Shown piece by piece: positions 26,955-35,155 of a stretch of 64,000 nucleotides of DNA. The stretch is from Armatimonadota bacterium (GTDB lineage Bacteria > Armatimonadota > UBA5829 > DSUL01), in NCBI GenBank assembly GCA_025998755.1, contig AP024674.1, positions 2,248,162-2,312,161 of the forward strand, given 5' to 3'. The translations under genes were made by a program, and so were the position numbers. The notes under the pieces were generated by a model. The model saw nothing but the letters and a program-made list of their open reading frames with translations. It had not been told where the DNA came from and searched no databases. Position 1 is the first letter of the stretch; every line of letters begins with the position of its first letter.

Positions 26955-27413
26955 TTACCCCTTTTTCAGCACCTTGCCCTCAAAGTCCGGCAGGGAGATG
27001 CGACCGGGGCCGGCCAGCATGATCATCAGGGCCATCGCGCCGGCGAGCAGATGGAACTCCCACCCCTCGCCCTGTTTGGCGCCAAACCAGTTCATAAAGA
27101 AGCCGTGCTGCGCATGCACCTTGAGGGCCGCCACGATCATCACGATCAGCACGCCAAGAGCGGACAGCCGCGGCAAAACCCCGAAGACAAGCCCCAGGCC
27201 ACCGAAGAACTCGGCAATGATGGCCAGCCAAGCCAGAAAAGCCGGGATGCCCATCCCGGACATCGCTTCCACAAAAGCAGCCGGGCCGCTCCCGCCGAAC
27301 CATCCCAGCAGCTTCTGAGCCCCGTGCGCCCAGATCATCACACCGAGGGCCACCCTGACCGCAAGAAGACCGATATCCATACCTGTTACGCATGTGTTTT
27401 TGGAAGTATCCAT
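26955..27413 (-). CDS. DoxX family membrane protein
   Basis: A 152-residue protein with four transmembrane helices. Key blocks are VALGVMIWAHGAQKLLGWFGG, AFLAWLAIIAEFFGGLGLVFG and the C-terminal GPGRISLPD. The ATG at 27413 follows GGGAGG at a 10-nt spacing; a second ATG lies at 27380. DoxX-type proteins are linked to quinone or thiol redox functions in some organisms, but the role here is unknown. A distant paralogue is at 58594-59031. Confidence 0.85.
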   Translation of the reverse strand: MDTSKNTCVTGMDIGLLAVRVALGVMIWAHGAQKLLGWFGGSGPAAFVEAMSGMGIPAFLAWLAIIAEFFGGLGLVFGVLPRLSALGVLIVMIVAALKVHAQHGFFMNWFGAKQGEGWEFHLLAGAMALMIMLAGPGRISLPDFEGKVLKKG

Positions 27414-27797
27414 CTGACCGTGTCCTCCCGTTCGATCTCCTTTGGAGCGGAACCGTTTCCACTCGCACGTATGGAACAAAGCCGCGTGCAACAGGGTTCC
27501 CGGCTGGGTTCCAGGCATCCTTTTCTTCGGCCGCCCGGCATCCAAAACGCCGGGTATCCCATGATACCGCTACACTGTCGCCGGCAGCCGCGTTGAAGAA
27601 GAATGGCGTTGCGATGGAGGAAAACCGGCTGCGCGCGGCGGAGAATTCCACGTGAAGCGGGCGATTCTTCGCCAGCCAGACCCTTCTCCGAGGCTTTGCG
27701 GAGACGGAGTTCCCTATCTCTGCTGGCGGATGCCCGTGTCCCTGTGCGGCCGGACCCGGACCGGCCAATGGTTGCTGCACAAGGAAAGGAACAGGCT
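27414..27797. other. 384-bp divergent gap before the aminotransferase gene
   Basis: Holds an inverted repeat GGTATC-CCAT-GATACC at 27553-27568, a candidate operator. I see no clear promoter, RNA gene or coding sequence. Confidence 0.4.
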
Positions 27798-29078
27798 ATG
27801 GCTGAGACTCTGGCGATTCACGGCGGCCCGAAGGCTAAGACTACCCCTCCCATCCCCATGTATCCCGGCGGCCTGGAGATCGGGGAAGAGGAGAAAGCTC
27901 AGGTGCTGGAAGTTCTGGAGAGGAAGTATCTCTTCCGCTATTACGGCCCGGAGGAGTATCCATCCAAGGTCCGGGAGCTGGAGCTTGCGTTCGCGGAGAA
28001 GATGGGAGCGAAGTATGCTCTGGCGGTCAACTCCTGCACGTCCGCGCTCATCAGCGCGCTGGTGGCGTGCGGAGTGGGACCGGGTGACGAGGTCATCGTC
28101 AACGGCTATACGTTTTTCGCCTCCTGCGCGGCCATCGTGGCGGCCAAGGCCATCCCGGTCATCTGCGACATCGACGACAGCTTCACGATGGATCCGGAAG
28201 ATCTGGAGCGCCGAATCACACCGCAGACCAAAGCGGTTATTGCGGTCCACATGCGGGGAGCGCCGTGCGACATGGACCGAATCACGGAGATCTGCAAAAG
28301 GCACAACCTGAAGCTGATCGAAGACGTCGCGCAGGCCTGCGGGGGATCCTACAAGGGCAAGCGCCTGGGCACCTTCGGCGACGTGGGATGCTTCAGCTTC
28401 CAGTACCACAAGATCATCACCGCAGGCGAAGGCGGGATGGCCATCACGGATGATCCGCTCCTCTACGATCGCCTGATGGGATACCACGACACCGCGGCCT
28501 GCTGGCGCCCGGACCGGTTCGGCGAGGAGCGCTATAAGGGCGAGCTCTTTGTGGGCGAGAATTACCGGATGAGCGAACTGACGGGCGCGGTCATGCTGGC
28601 CCAGCTTGCCAAACTGGACGGTCTTTTGGAGCGAATGCGCCGGAACAAGAAGCGCATCAAAGACCAGATCGCCGACCTGCGCGGCATCACCTTCCGCCGC
28701 CTGAACGACGAGCAGGGGGACACTGCCATCTGCCTGATGTTCATGCTGGAGGACGCTTCGCAGGTGCAGCGGTTTTGCGAAGCGCTGCAGGCAGAGGGAG
28801 TGGAGGCAAAGGGTGTGTTCGACAAGGGCATCCCGGACTGGCACATCTACGCCCACTGGAAGCACATCATCAACATGGCCAGCACCACGCCGGTGGGTTG
28901 CCCGTACACCTGCCCCTATTACAAAGGGGAGCTGCCGAAATACAGCGAGGACATGTGTCCCAACACGCTGGCTTACCTGTCGCGGACCATCCATCTGGAC
29001 ATCCCTCCCCAGATGACGGAAGAGGACTGCGACATGACGGCGAAAGCCATTCGCAAGGTGGCCGAAGCGCTGCTATAG
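27798..29078 (+). CDS. DegT/DnrJ/EryC1/StrS-family PLP aminotransferase
   Basis: A 426-residue type I-fold enzyme. The PLP lysine is in CFSFQYHKIITAGEGGMAITD, the phosphate and ring contacts in NSCTSALISALVACGVGPGDE and EDVAQACGGSYKGKR. The family usually aminates keto sugars for surface glycans or antibiotics, or acts as AHBA synthase. The ATG at 27798 was chosen for the preceding AAGGAAAGGA and the family start MAETLAIHGGPKAK; the frame is open upstream. No sugar-nucleotide genes are adjacent, so the substrate is open; such proteins also occur beside TIM-barrel sugar-isomerase genes, as here. Confidence 0.88.
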   Translation: MAETLAIHGGPKAKTTPPIPMYPGGLEIGEEEKAQVLEVLERKYLFRYYGPEEYPSKVRELELAFAEKMGAKYALAVNSCTSALISALVACGVGPGDEVIVNGYTFFASCAAIVAAKAIPVICDIDDSFTMDPEDLERRITPQTKAVIAVHMRGAPCDMDRITEICKRHNLKLIEDVAQACGGSYKGKRLGTFGDVGCFSFQYHKIITAGEGGMAITDDPLLYDRLMGYHDTAACWRPDRFGEERYKGELFVGENYRMSELTGAVMLAQLAKLDGLLERMRRNKKRIKDQIADLRGITFRRLNDEQGDTAICLMFMLEDASQVQRFCEALQAEGVEAKGVFDKGIPDWHIYAHWKHIINMASTTPVGCPYTCPYYKGELPKYSEDMCPNTLAYLSRTIHLDIPPQMTEEDCDMTAKAIRKVAEALL

Positions 29079-29188
29079 GATAAGCGGGCGCGGGGGGACT
29101 TCTGACTGGCATAAGAAATCCTCTTATTTCTTCCTAATTCCTGCTTACAGTGGCAGAGAAGAAGGCCACACAGGAAAGGGTTGCTACC

Positions 29189-29466
29189 TTGGCCACTCTG
29201 ACGTTCTCGCTTCCGCAAGCTATGCGGGAGTTCATCGAAAAACAGGTGGAAGAGGGAGGATTCGGGAAGAGGGAGGCTTCGGCACGGTCAGCGAGTATCT
29301 GCGCTCTCTGGTGCGGGAGGATCTGAAGCGCAAGGCCCGCGCGGCGGTGGAGCAGGCCCTGCTGGAAGGGCTGAACAGCGGAGTCGCGGCAGAATGGGGC
29401 GCTGAAGACCGGCGGGCAGCCGAAGAAGAGATCAAGCGCCGCATTGAACGTATGAAGGCGGGTTGA
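29189..29466 (+). pseudogene. ParD-like antitoxin, frameshifted by a 17-bp tandem duplication
   Basis: The first half, from TTG 29189, reads ATLTFSLPQAMREFIEKQVEEGGFG, a ribbon-helix-helix start typical of ParD antitoxins. The second half, in another frame, reads TVSEYLRSLVREDLKRKARA and ends at the TGA at 29464-29466. Between them a 17-bp unit is repeated (29249-29265 and 29266-29282, one mismatch). Removing one copy restores a continuous frame of about 86 codons. As it stands the first frame stops early. The last base of its stop is the first base of the toxin ATG. Confidence 0.85.
29249..29282 (+). repeat. 17-bp imperfect tandem duplication
   Basis: GAAGAGGGAGGATTCGG followed directly by GAAGAGGGAGGCTTCGG (16 of 17 identical). 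It is the lesion in the ParD-like gene. Confidence 0.95.
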
Positions 29467-29807
29467 TGGCAAAAGTCGTCCGCAGACCCGGGGTTGCCGC
29501 GGACCTGGTGGAGATCGGCGTTTACTATGTGCTGAACGGAAGTCCCGGGGCGGCCGAACGTTTTCTGGATGCGGTCGAGTCTGGCTTTCACCTTCTGGCG
29601 CGTCATCCACGCGCCGGGCGGGTCGGGAAAAGTGACCACCCAAAACCGAGCAATCTCGGATTCTAGCCCGTGAAGGGCTTCGAGAGTCCGCTGGTATTCT
29701 ACCGGGAGATCCCGGAAGGTATTGAAGTCATCCGCGTGCTTCACGGAGCACGTGAGCTGCAGGTTCTGCTGGACGACGATGAAACAGCGGGGGAGGAGCA
29801 GTCATGA
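29466..29807 (+). pseudogene. ParE-like toxin with in-frame TAG
   Basis: Reads MAKVVRRPGVAADLVEIGVYY, then ERFLDAVESGFHLLARHPRAGR, both typical of ParE/RelE-fold toxins, up to a TAG at 29664-29666. The same frame continues with PVKGFESPLVFYREIPEG and IEVIRVLHGARELQVLL, the expected C-terminal half, to a TGA at 29805. Family members often have Trp-Pro where TAG-Pro stands here, so TGG to TAG is the simplest lesion. Total length without the stop (113 codons) is normal. With the antitoxin also broken, the pair is a decayed module. Confidence 0.82.
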
Positions 29808-30625
29808 AACTGGATGTTTGCCTGGAGATGGTCTTCACGGACCTGCCGACCGAGGAGCGCATCGTGCGCATCGGTCGGGCGGGCTACTCGGCGGTGGAGT
29901 TCTGGTTCCACGACGCAACTTTTGACGGCAACGGCTGTCCGCCTGGCACCGGCAAGGATGCCGACGCGGTGCGGCAGGCCTGTCAGCAGGCCGGCGTGGA
30001 GTTGAACAACATGGTGGTCAACGCCCCGGACGGCAGCTTCGGTGGCTCGCCAGTGGACTCCCGGGACCTTCAGAAGTATCTGGAGCGCACGGAAGAGGTG
30101 ATTGCGTTTGCGAAGCGCGCGGGATGCTCGAAAGCCATCACGTGCACCGGCAACCTGGTGCCCGGACTGGAGCGCCCGGCGATGCGGGCCAATCTTGAAA
30201 AGGCTCTGGCCGCTGCGGCGGAGATAGCCCAAAAGAACGCCTTCACGCTCCTCCTGGAGCCCCTGAACACGCACGTGGATCATCCCGGCTACTACCTGGA
30301 TTCCTCCCACGAGGGAGCCGAGATCGTCCGGGCCATTGGAAGCCCTTCCCTGAAGCTGCTCTATGACGTCTATCACATGCAGATCATGGAGGGGAACATC
30401 ATCTCCAATATCCGCGGGCATCGGGACGTCATCGGACATTTCCACTCCGCGGGAGTACCCGGACGGCACGAGCACTTCGGCACGGAACTGAACTATCCGG
30501 CCATCCTGCGCGCAATCGAGGAGTCAGGATACACAGGCTGCTTCGGCCTGGAGTACGCGCCGGAGATGCAGGATCACGCCGAATCCCTCGTCCGCGTCCG
30601 GGAATACCTTGAAGGACGCGGCTGA
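29804..30625 (+). CDS. Hydroxypyruvate isomerase-like TIM-barrel protein
   Basis: A 273-residue AP-endonuclease-2/xylose-isomerase-like barrel. Metal and substrate residues appear as LLLEPLNTHVDHPGYYLD, LLYDVYHMQIMEGN, HFHSAGVPGRHEH and GLEYAPEM, the pattern of Hyi-type isomerases. Substrate is not certain; hydroxypyruvate/tartronate semialdehyde or a ketose are typical. The ATG overlaps the end of the dead ParE frame but has its own strong GGGGGAGGAG. The MttB and UroD genes follow on the same strand (33-bp and 5-bp gaps), so it may belong to that operon. Confidence 0.85.
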   Translation: MKLDVCLEMVFTDLPTEERIVRIGRAGYSAVEFWFHDATFDGNGCPPGTGKDADAVRQACQQAGVELNNMVVNAPDGSFGGSPVDSRDLQKYLERTEEVIAFAKRAGCSKAITCTGNLVPGLERPAMRANLEKALAAAAEIAQKNAFTLLLEPLNTHVDHPGYYLDSSHEGAEIVRAIGSPSLKLLYDVYHMQIMEGNIISNIRGHRDVIGHFHSAGVPGRHEHFGTELNYPAILRAIEESGYTGCFGLEYAPEMQDHAESLVRVREYLEGRG

Positions 30626-30658
30626 GTTCGATCCGTGAGAAGGAGGGTTCTTTTTGTC

Positions 30659-32089
30659 ATGAACCTGTCGCCGCTCTGTGTTCTCTCGCCTGAGGATATC
30701 GAGGCCATCCACGAGGCCACGTTGGACATTCTGGCGTCAACCGGAGTCCGTGTGCAGAGCGCCCGGATGCTTGGGCTACTGGCGGAGAAGGGCCTGGATG
30801 TGGACACTCAGACCGGCATCGTGCGCTTCCCTCGAGGCAGCATTGAAGACGCCATCGGCAGCACTCCCCGCAGCTTCGAGGTTTTCGGGCGCGAAGGCGA
30901 GCCGGCTTTCGTTCTAGGGGACGGCACGCCACGCGTAGCGGCCGGCCACAACGCCATCTTCTGGGTGGACAGCGAGACGGGCGAGACACGGCCCTCCACC
31001 GTGCGGGACGTTGAGCAGTTCGCGCACCTGTGCGAGCTGCTGCCCAACATCGATATGATCGGCATCCCGGTCATGCCTCAGGATGTGCCCGTCGCAGGCG
31101 CCACACTGCTGTACGGCGTGCGTGCCTGCATCCAGAACAGCCGGAAACCCATCTACTATTCCACCGACCGTCCCGAGGTAAACCGGGCCATCATCCGGAT
31201 GCTGGAGCGTGCGTTCGCGGGCGATCTCTCCCGGCAGGTCTACGGCATCACGCAGGTCTCCCCCACCAGCCCGCTGTGGTGGGAGGAAGGCGTGCTGGAA
31301 CAGATCATCGAGACCGTCCAGACCGGTGTGCCGATCGCGATACTCCCAGAACCGAATGCCGGAGTGTCGGCTCCGTTCACGCTGGCGGGTCTACTGACCG
31401 TCAACAACGCCGAATGCCTCTCGGGCATCGCCATGATCCAGCTTCTGAAACCAGGGGCGAAGGCGCTCTATGCGAACTCCTGGACCACCACCGACATGCG
31501 CAGCGGAGCGGCGCTGGTGGGATCCTGCGAGACCACCATCTGCCGCATCGCCGGGGCGCAGCTTGCCCGGTTCTATAGGCTACCCTGCCATACCACCGCC
31601 CCTAACTCAGACAATCACGCCCACGACGAGCAGAACGCCTGGGAGAAAACGCTCAGCCAGTTCTGCTCCATAGCAGCGGGAAACGATCTGATCGTCAACT
31701 GCGGGATGTTCGCGACGGGGATGACCTGCAGCCACGAGCAGCTTGTCATGGATGATGAGATCAGCGCCATGGCCCGCAGGATCGTCGCGGGAGTGCGGGT
31801 AAACGCCGACACGATCGCCGCGGACCTCATCAAGAGCGTGGGACCGGCCGGGACGGGGTACATCACATCCGACCATACAATGCGGTGGCTGAGATCGGAC
31901 GAATATCTGACTCCCCGGCTGGCTGTGCGGGGCAGCCGGACGCTCTGGGAGTCCGCCGGCGCAAAAGACACCTACCAGATTGCGCGGGATGAGGTGACGC
32001 GTCTGCTCCAGCAGCCGGCGGCTCCGCTGGACGCCGCACGCCTGGAAGGCGTGGGCCGGGTGGTGGATGAGTTCGTGAAGAAGGGATAG
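30659..32089 (+). CDS. MttB-family corrinoid methyltransferase, non-pyrrolysine
   Basis: A 476-residue TIM-barrel protein of the trimethylamine methyltransferase superfamily. The N-terminus (LSPEDIEAIHEATLDILASTGVRVQS) is diagnostic; PSTVRDVEQFAHLCELLPNID and the C-terminal HTMRWLRSDEYLTP follow. The frame has no internal TAG, so it is of the pyrrolysine-free kind. Characterised non-Pyl members demethylate quaternary amines such as glycine betaine, proline betaine or carnitine; which one applies here is unknown. The ATG at 30659 follows AAGGAGG. The UroD gene downstream starts 5 bp after the stop. No corrinoid protein is encoded nearby. Confidence 0.92.
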   Translation: MNLSPLCVLSPEDIEAIHEATLDILASTGVRVQSARMLGLLAEKGLDVDTQTGIVRFPRGSIEDAIGSTPRSFEVFGREGEPAFVLGDGTPRVAAGHNAIFWVDSETGETRPSTVRDVEQFAHLCELLPNIDMIGIPVMPQDVPVAGATLLYGVRACIQNSRKPIYYSTDRPEVNRAIIRMLERAFAGDLSRQVYGITQVSPTSPLWWEEGVLEQIIETVQTGVPIAILPEPNAGVSAPFTLAGLLTVNNAECLSGIAMIQLLKPGAKALYANSWTTTDMRSGAALVGSCETTICRIAGAQLARFYRLPCHTTAPNSDNHAHDEQNAWEKTLSQFCSIAAGNDLIVNCGMFATGMTCSHEQLVMDDEISAMARRIVAGVRVNADTIAADLIKSVGPAGTGYITSDHTMRWLRSDEYLTPRLAVRGSRTLWESAGAKDTYQIARDEVTRLLQQPAAPLDAARLEGVGRVVDEFVKKG

Positions 32090-32094
32090 GTCGG

Positions 32095-33240
32095 GTGGCG
32101 CTGGTCGTCTCGGACTGGATGCGGGATGAGCTGGAGCGGCGGAAGGATCTCTACCGCCGGCTGTTCGCGGGCCAGCCACTGGAGCGGGCGCCGATAGACG
32201 TTCGGGTCACCCTTCCCCCGGAGCACACCACCCAGGAGCTGTTTCGGGACGGCGAAAAGCAGCTCCAGGCGGCCCTATCCTCGGCGATGGCCACCTGGGA
32301 GACACTGCCGGACACGGATGCAATTCCCGCCATGCGCCCGGATGTGGGATGCTCCTGCCTGGCGAGTGCGTTCGGGTGCGAGTACTACTGGGGACCGAAT
32401 CCGGACCAGACCCCCGGCATCAAGGGACCGATCATCTCCGATCTGGAGCAGCAGGTGGACTCGCTGCCTGTTCCTGATCCGCACACGGACGGCTGGCTTC
32501 CTGAAGGACTCCGGCGCATCCGGATGTTCGCAGACGCGGGGGAAGGATTTGTGCCGGTGTCGCTTCTGGACGCGGCAGGCGGGGTGAATGTGGCGGCCGA
32601 CCTGATGGGGGTCACGGAGCTGCTGGTGGCCTTTCATACAGCACCGGAGGCGCTTCATCGGTTGCTGGAGAAGATCCAGGATCTGTATCTGGCCACCATC
32701 CGTGCGGGCATCGAGGCGGCGGGCGGGCAGGACAATATCACCACCGTGGACTTCCCGGATACGTGGTTCCCGGAGGGATTCAAGGGGCATGCCAGCGACG
32801 ACATCTCCGCGAGCTTCGGTCCCGAGATATACCGGGAGTTTAGCGCCCCGTATCACGCGCGCGTTTTCCGGGAGTTCGGTTGCGGCGGACTGCACAACTG
32901 CGGTCCCAACCCGTGTCATGAGGCCTATTTCGAGCACAACTTCTCCCCCCGCTCGCTGGACCTGGCATCGCCCTACAGCGATGAGGATCTGCCGCGCCTC
33001 CGGGAGTCCGTCAAAGGGCGAGGGTTCATCTATCTCTACTGGGATGGCGAGCGCGATCCCGTGGAGTGGTACCGCTCCCTGATGGAGACGATGGCTCCGG
33101 ATGTGCTTGTGGTGCCAATCGTGATGTTGACTCCGGACCGGGATCCGGCCGAGGTCTGCCGCAAGATGCGCCCTATCTCTCTGGAGTATGCGCGGCGCAT
33201 GGCGTGGGGCTGGACGCGCCTGCCGGGCGCGAGGGGCTAG
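32095..33240 (+). CDS. UroD/MtaA-family methyltransferase
   Basis: A 381-residue member of the uroporphyrinogen decarboxylase superfamily, in the branch near corrinoid:CoM or corrinoid:folate methyltransferases. A GGLHNCGPNPC segment gives the HxC zinc-site motif; the second region LDLASPYSDED replaces the Asp/Cys loop. Start is GTG at 32095. It is tightly coupled to the MttB-like gene, so it probably takes the methyl group from the same corrinoid protein, or acts on its substrate. It is the intact paralogue of the pseudogene at 9918-11051. True haem-pathway UroD is unlikely given the context. Confidence 0.86.
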   Translation: MALVVSDWMRDELERRKDLYRRLFAGQPLERAPIDVRVTLPPEHTTQELFRDGEKQLQAALSSAMATWETLPDTDAIPAMRPDVGCSCLASAFGCEYYWGPNPDQTPGIKGPIISDLEQQVDSLPVPDPHTDGWLPEGLRRIRMFADAGEGFVPVSLLDAAGGVNVAADLMGVTELLVAFHTAPEALHRLLEKIQDLYLATIRAGIEAAGGQDNITTVDFPDTWFPEGFKGHASDDISASFGPEIYREFSAPYHARVFREFGCGGLHNCGPNPCHEAYFEHNFSPRSLDLASPYSDEDLPRLRESVKGRGFIYLYWDGERDPVEWYRSLMETMAPDVLVVPIVMLTPDRDPAEVCRKMRPISLEYARRMAWGWTRLPGARG

Positions 33241-33764
33241 TCTCTCCCCCTGGGCCAATCCTCTTCGGGCCAGACGCCGCCTGGCAACAGGCGCCAGTCC
33301 CCGGATGGTTCCTTTGCGCTGATATACGTCCAGGCGGCGGCAGTTCCGGCGCGGGTCTCCACCGGCACCAGCACCCGTCGGTAGAAGCTCATCTCCCCTG
33401 GCTGGAAACCCTCCAGCCAGTCCAGATTACGGAGGCGGGTCTCGGGGTCACCGAATGAGAACAGCTCACCCGACACCCGCATCCATCCCGCCGAATCTCC
33501 GGTTGCGAACTGAAGGGCGCCAGCAAGATCGCGGCCGAGATGCTCCTGGATCTGCAGATCCTGCCGGTGATCCGTGCTCCCCTCGGCGAGCACACTCTCC
33601 TCAGGGACGAGCAGCACAGGCAGGCCGGATGGCATCTCATAAAGGCGGCCACGCACGACGCCGTCCTCCACGGAAACAAACCCTTCGCAGAAAAGCCGGT
33701 GGTTCCAGAAACCCTGTTTCAGTGTGCCATACACAAAAAGCCGCAGAGGCATGCCCATCGTCAT
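33237..33764 (-). CDS. Gamma-glutamylcyclotransferase-like (AIG2/GGCT) protein
   Basis: About 175 residues with the N-terminal fold signature LRLFVYGTLKQGFWNH, the ligand loop VRGRLYEMPSGLPVLL and the strand SFYRRVLVPVET. Family enzymes release 5-oxoproline from gamma-glutamyl compounds, but many members are uncharacterised. The start is uncertain: ATGs at 33764, 33758 and 33752 all precede the motif, and the frame is open to a TTG at 33887 that has AGGA in front. It overlaps the convergent UroD stop by 4 bp. Confidence 0.75.
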   Translation of the reverse strand: MTMGMPLRLFVYGTLKQGFWNHRLFCEGFVSVEDGVVRGRLYEMPSGLPVLLVPEESVLAEGSTDHRQDLQIQEHLGRDLAGALQFATGDSAGWMRVSGELFSFGDPETRLRNLDWLEGFQPGEMSFYRRVLVPVETRAGTAAAWTYISAKEPSGDWRLLPGGVWPEEDWPRGRD

Positions 33765-33987
33765 CACGGCTGCTATGCGCGGGACGGATCGGATCTGCTC
33801 ATCCTGACGCATCCGGGCGCTTTTCCCGTGAGGCTCTCGCGGGCGACGGAGAGCTTCGTTCGGGAAGCGCGAGACTCGCCGGGCCAAGTATCCTAACAGG
33901 GATTGCAGGCGGCAAATCTTTCATCGATGGGACGGGTTGGAGGAAACCGAGGAAGTCGGTCCTGGAAAGGGACAGGCCCAAGAAGGG

Positions 33988-34734
33988 TCAGTTGTCACTG
34001 ATGCTCCGGGCCGGGCAGCCGGTGCGCAGCAGCACCGCCCGGGCCACCTGAAGCCTGTCCTCCAGCCCGGACTTGCGCAGGATGCTGCTGACGTGGTTCT
34101 TCACTGTCTGCTGCGCAATGTTCAGACGGGCGGCAATCTCTTTGTTCGAGAGGCCGTCGGCGATCATCCGGCAGATCAGCTCCTCGCGCTCGGTCAGGCC
34201 CGCCTGGGGGATCAGGTCCGATGAGGTATCCCGGGAGTTGAACAGGGCCTCCATCACGCGCGCAGTGGCGGGCCCGTCCACCCAGTAGCGTCCATCCTTC
34301 ACCGCGCGCACCGCGTTCACCAGCTCCGCCGTCGTGTCCGAGAGGCGGATGGCGCCGCGCGCCCCCGCGCGGATGGCCTGTACCACGCAGTCCGCCGGGT
34401 CCGATGGGTCCGAGCTTCCCCGGTGACGGCACTGTGAAGTTCCGCGCAAAACGGAGCAGTTGCGCTCCGATTGATCGGCCACGGCCACAATCCGGACGCC
34501 CGGGAACTGGGTATTGATGAGCCGGATGGCGGTGACCACGTTCGTATCCCCAAGCGAGGTGTCCAGCAGCACCACGTGCGGAGACTGCGAACGGCACAGC
34601 CGCAGACACTGGTCCAGGTCCGCGGCCTCGCCCACTACTTCAATATCGCTCTCCTGCTTCAGGATGTTGATCAGGCCCTGCCGGACGAGAGGATAATCGT
34701 CCACAATCAAGACCCTGATATTTCCGATAGCCAT
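33988..34734 (-). CDS. NarL/LuxR-type response regulator with atypical receiver
   Basis: About 248 residues. The receiver has the acidic pair (VLIVDDYPLVRQG) and the phospho-acceptor Asp (HVVLLDTSLGD). The region before helix 4 carries an insertion of roughly 20 residues rich in Ser/Arg/Cys/Asp (after VAVADQSE), and the usual GYLLK motif with its conserved Lys is replaced by GAIRLS. The LuxR helix-turn-helix is intact: LTEREELICRMIADGLSNKEIAARL followed by TVKNHVSSIL. No histidine kinase is adjacent. An ATG nine bases upstream (34743) is an alternative start. Confidence 0.88.
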   Translation of the reverse strand: MAIGNIRVLIVDDYPLVRQGLINILKQESDIEVVGEAADLDQCLRLCRSQSPHVVLLDTSLGDTNVVTAIRLINTQFPGVRIVAVADQSERNCSVLRGTSQCRHRGSSDPSDPADCVVQAIRAGARGAIRLSDTTAELVNAVRAVKDGRYWVDGPATARVMEALFNSRDTSSDLIPQAGLTEREELICRMIADGLSNKEIAARLNIAQQTVKNHVSSILRKSGLEDRLQVARAVLLRTGCPARSISDN

Positions 34735-35155
34735 AGGCGCCATCTTCCGGGCAAGAAAAAGCGGGACCTCTCAGGGGCCCTGTCCTGCAGCAGTCCCCCG
34801 TAAAGGACTCATCGGCATTGCAAGGCTTTTGCAATAGGCCGCGCTCACTGCCATGTTACCCGATTTCCACCGCAAATGCAGGACAAAAGTACTATGGCAT
34901 CGTGCGCGCACGCCGCTCTCGCAGTCCTTCTGCACCTGCCGCAATAGTCCGGGATGAATCCCTTTTTGGACGGGGGAGGGGGTTCGTGGTATCATCCATT
35001 GGCGGCCTCTCAGCCGGGGCGGGAGGGAAACACGTCCCCCATCCCGGCGCGTATAGTTAAGTTAGAAAGCGCAGGCGTTCCGGATGGCGACGGGCAGGGA
35101 GCCCGTCCACGGAGCGCATCGGCCGCAAAGGTTTGACTCTGACCCGTCCATCGCT
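34735..35155. other. 421-bp divergent region between regulator and secA
   Basis: Contains the probable secA promoter (34966-34995). No RNA gene or open coding region was recognised. Confidence 0.5.
34966..34995 (+). promoter_or_regulatory. Probable secA promoter
   Basis: TTGGAC, 18-bp spacer, TATCAT, giving a leader of about 155 nt before secA. Confidence 0.55.
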
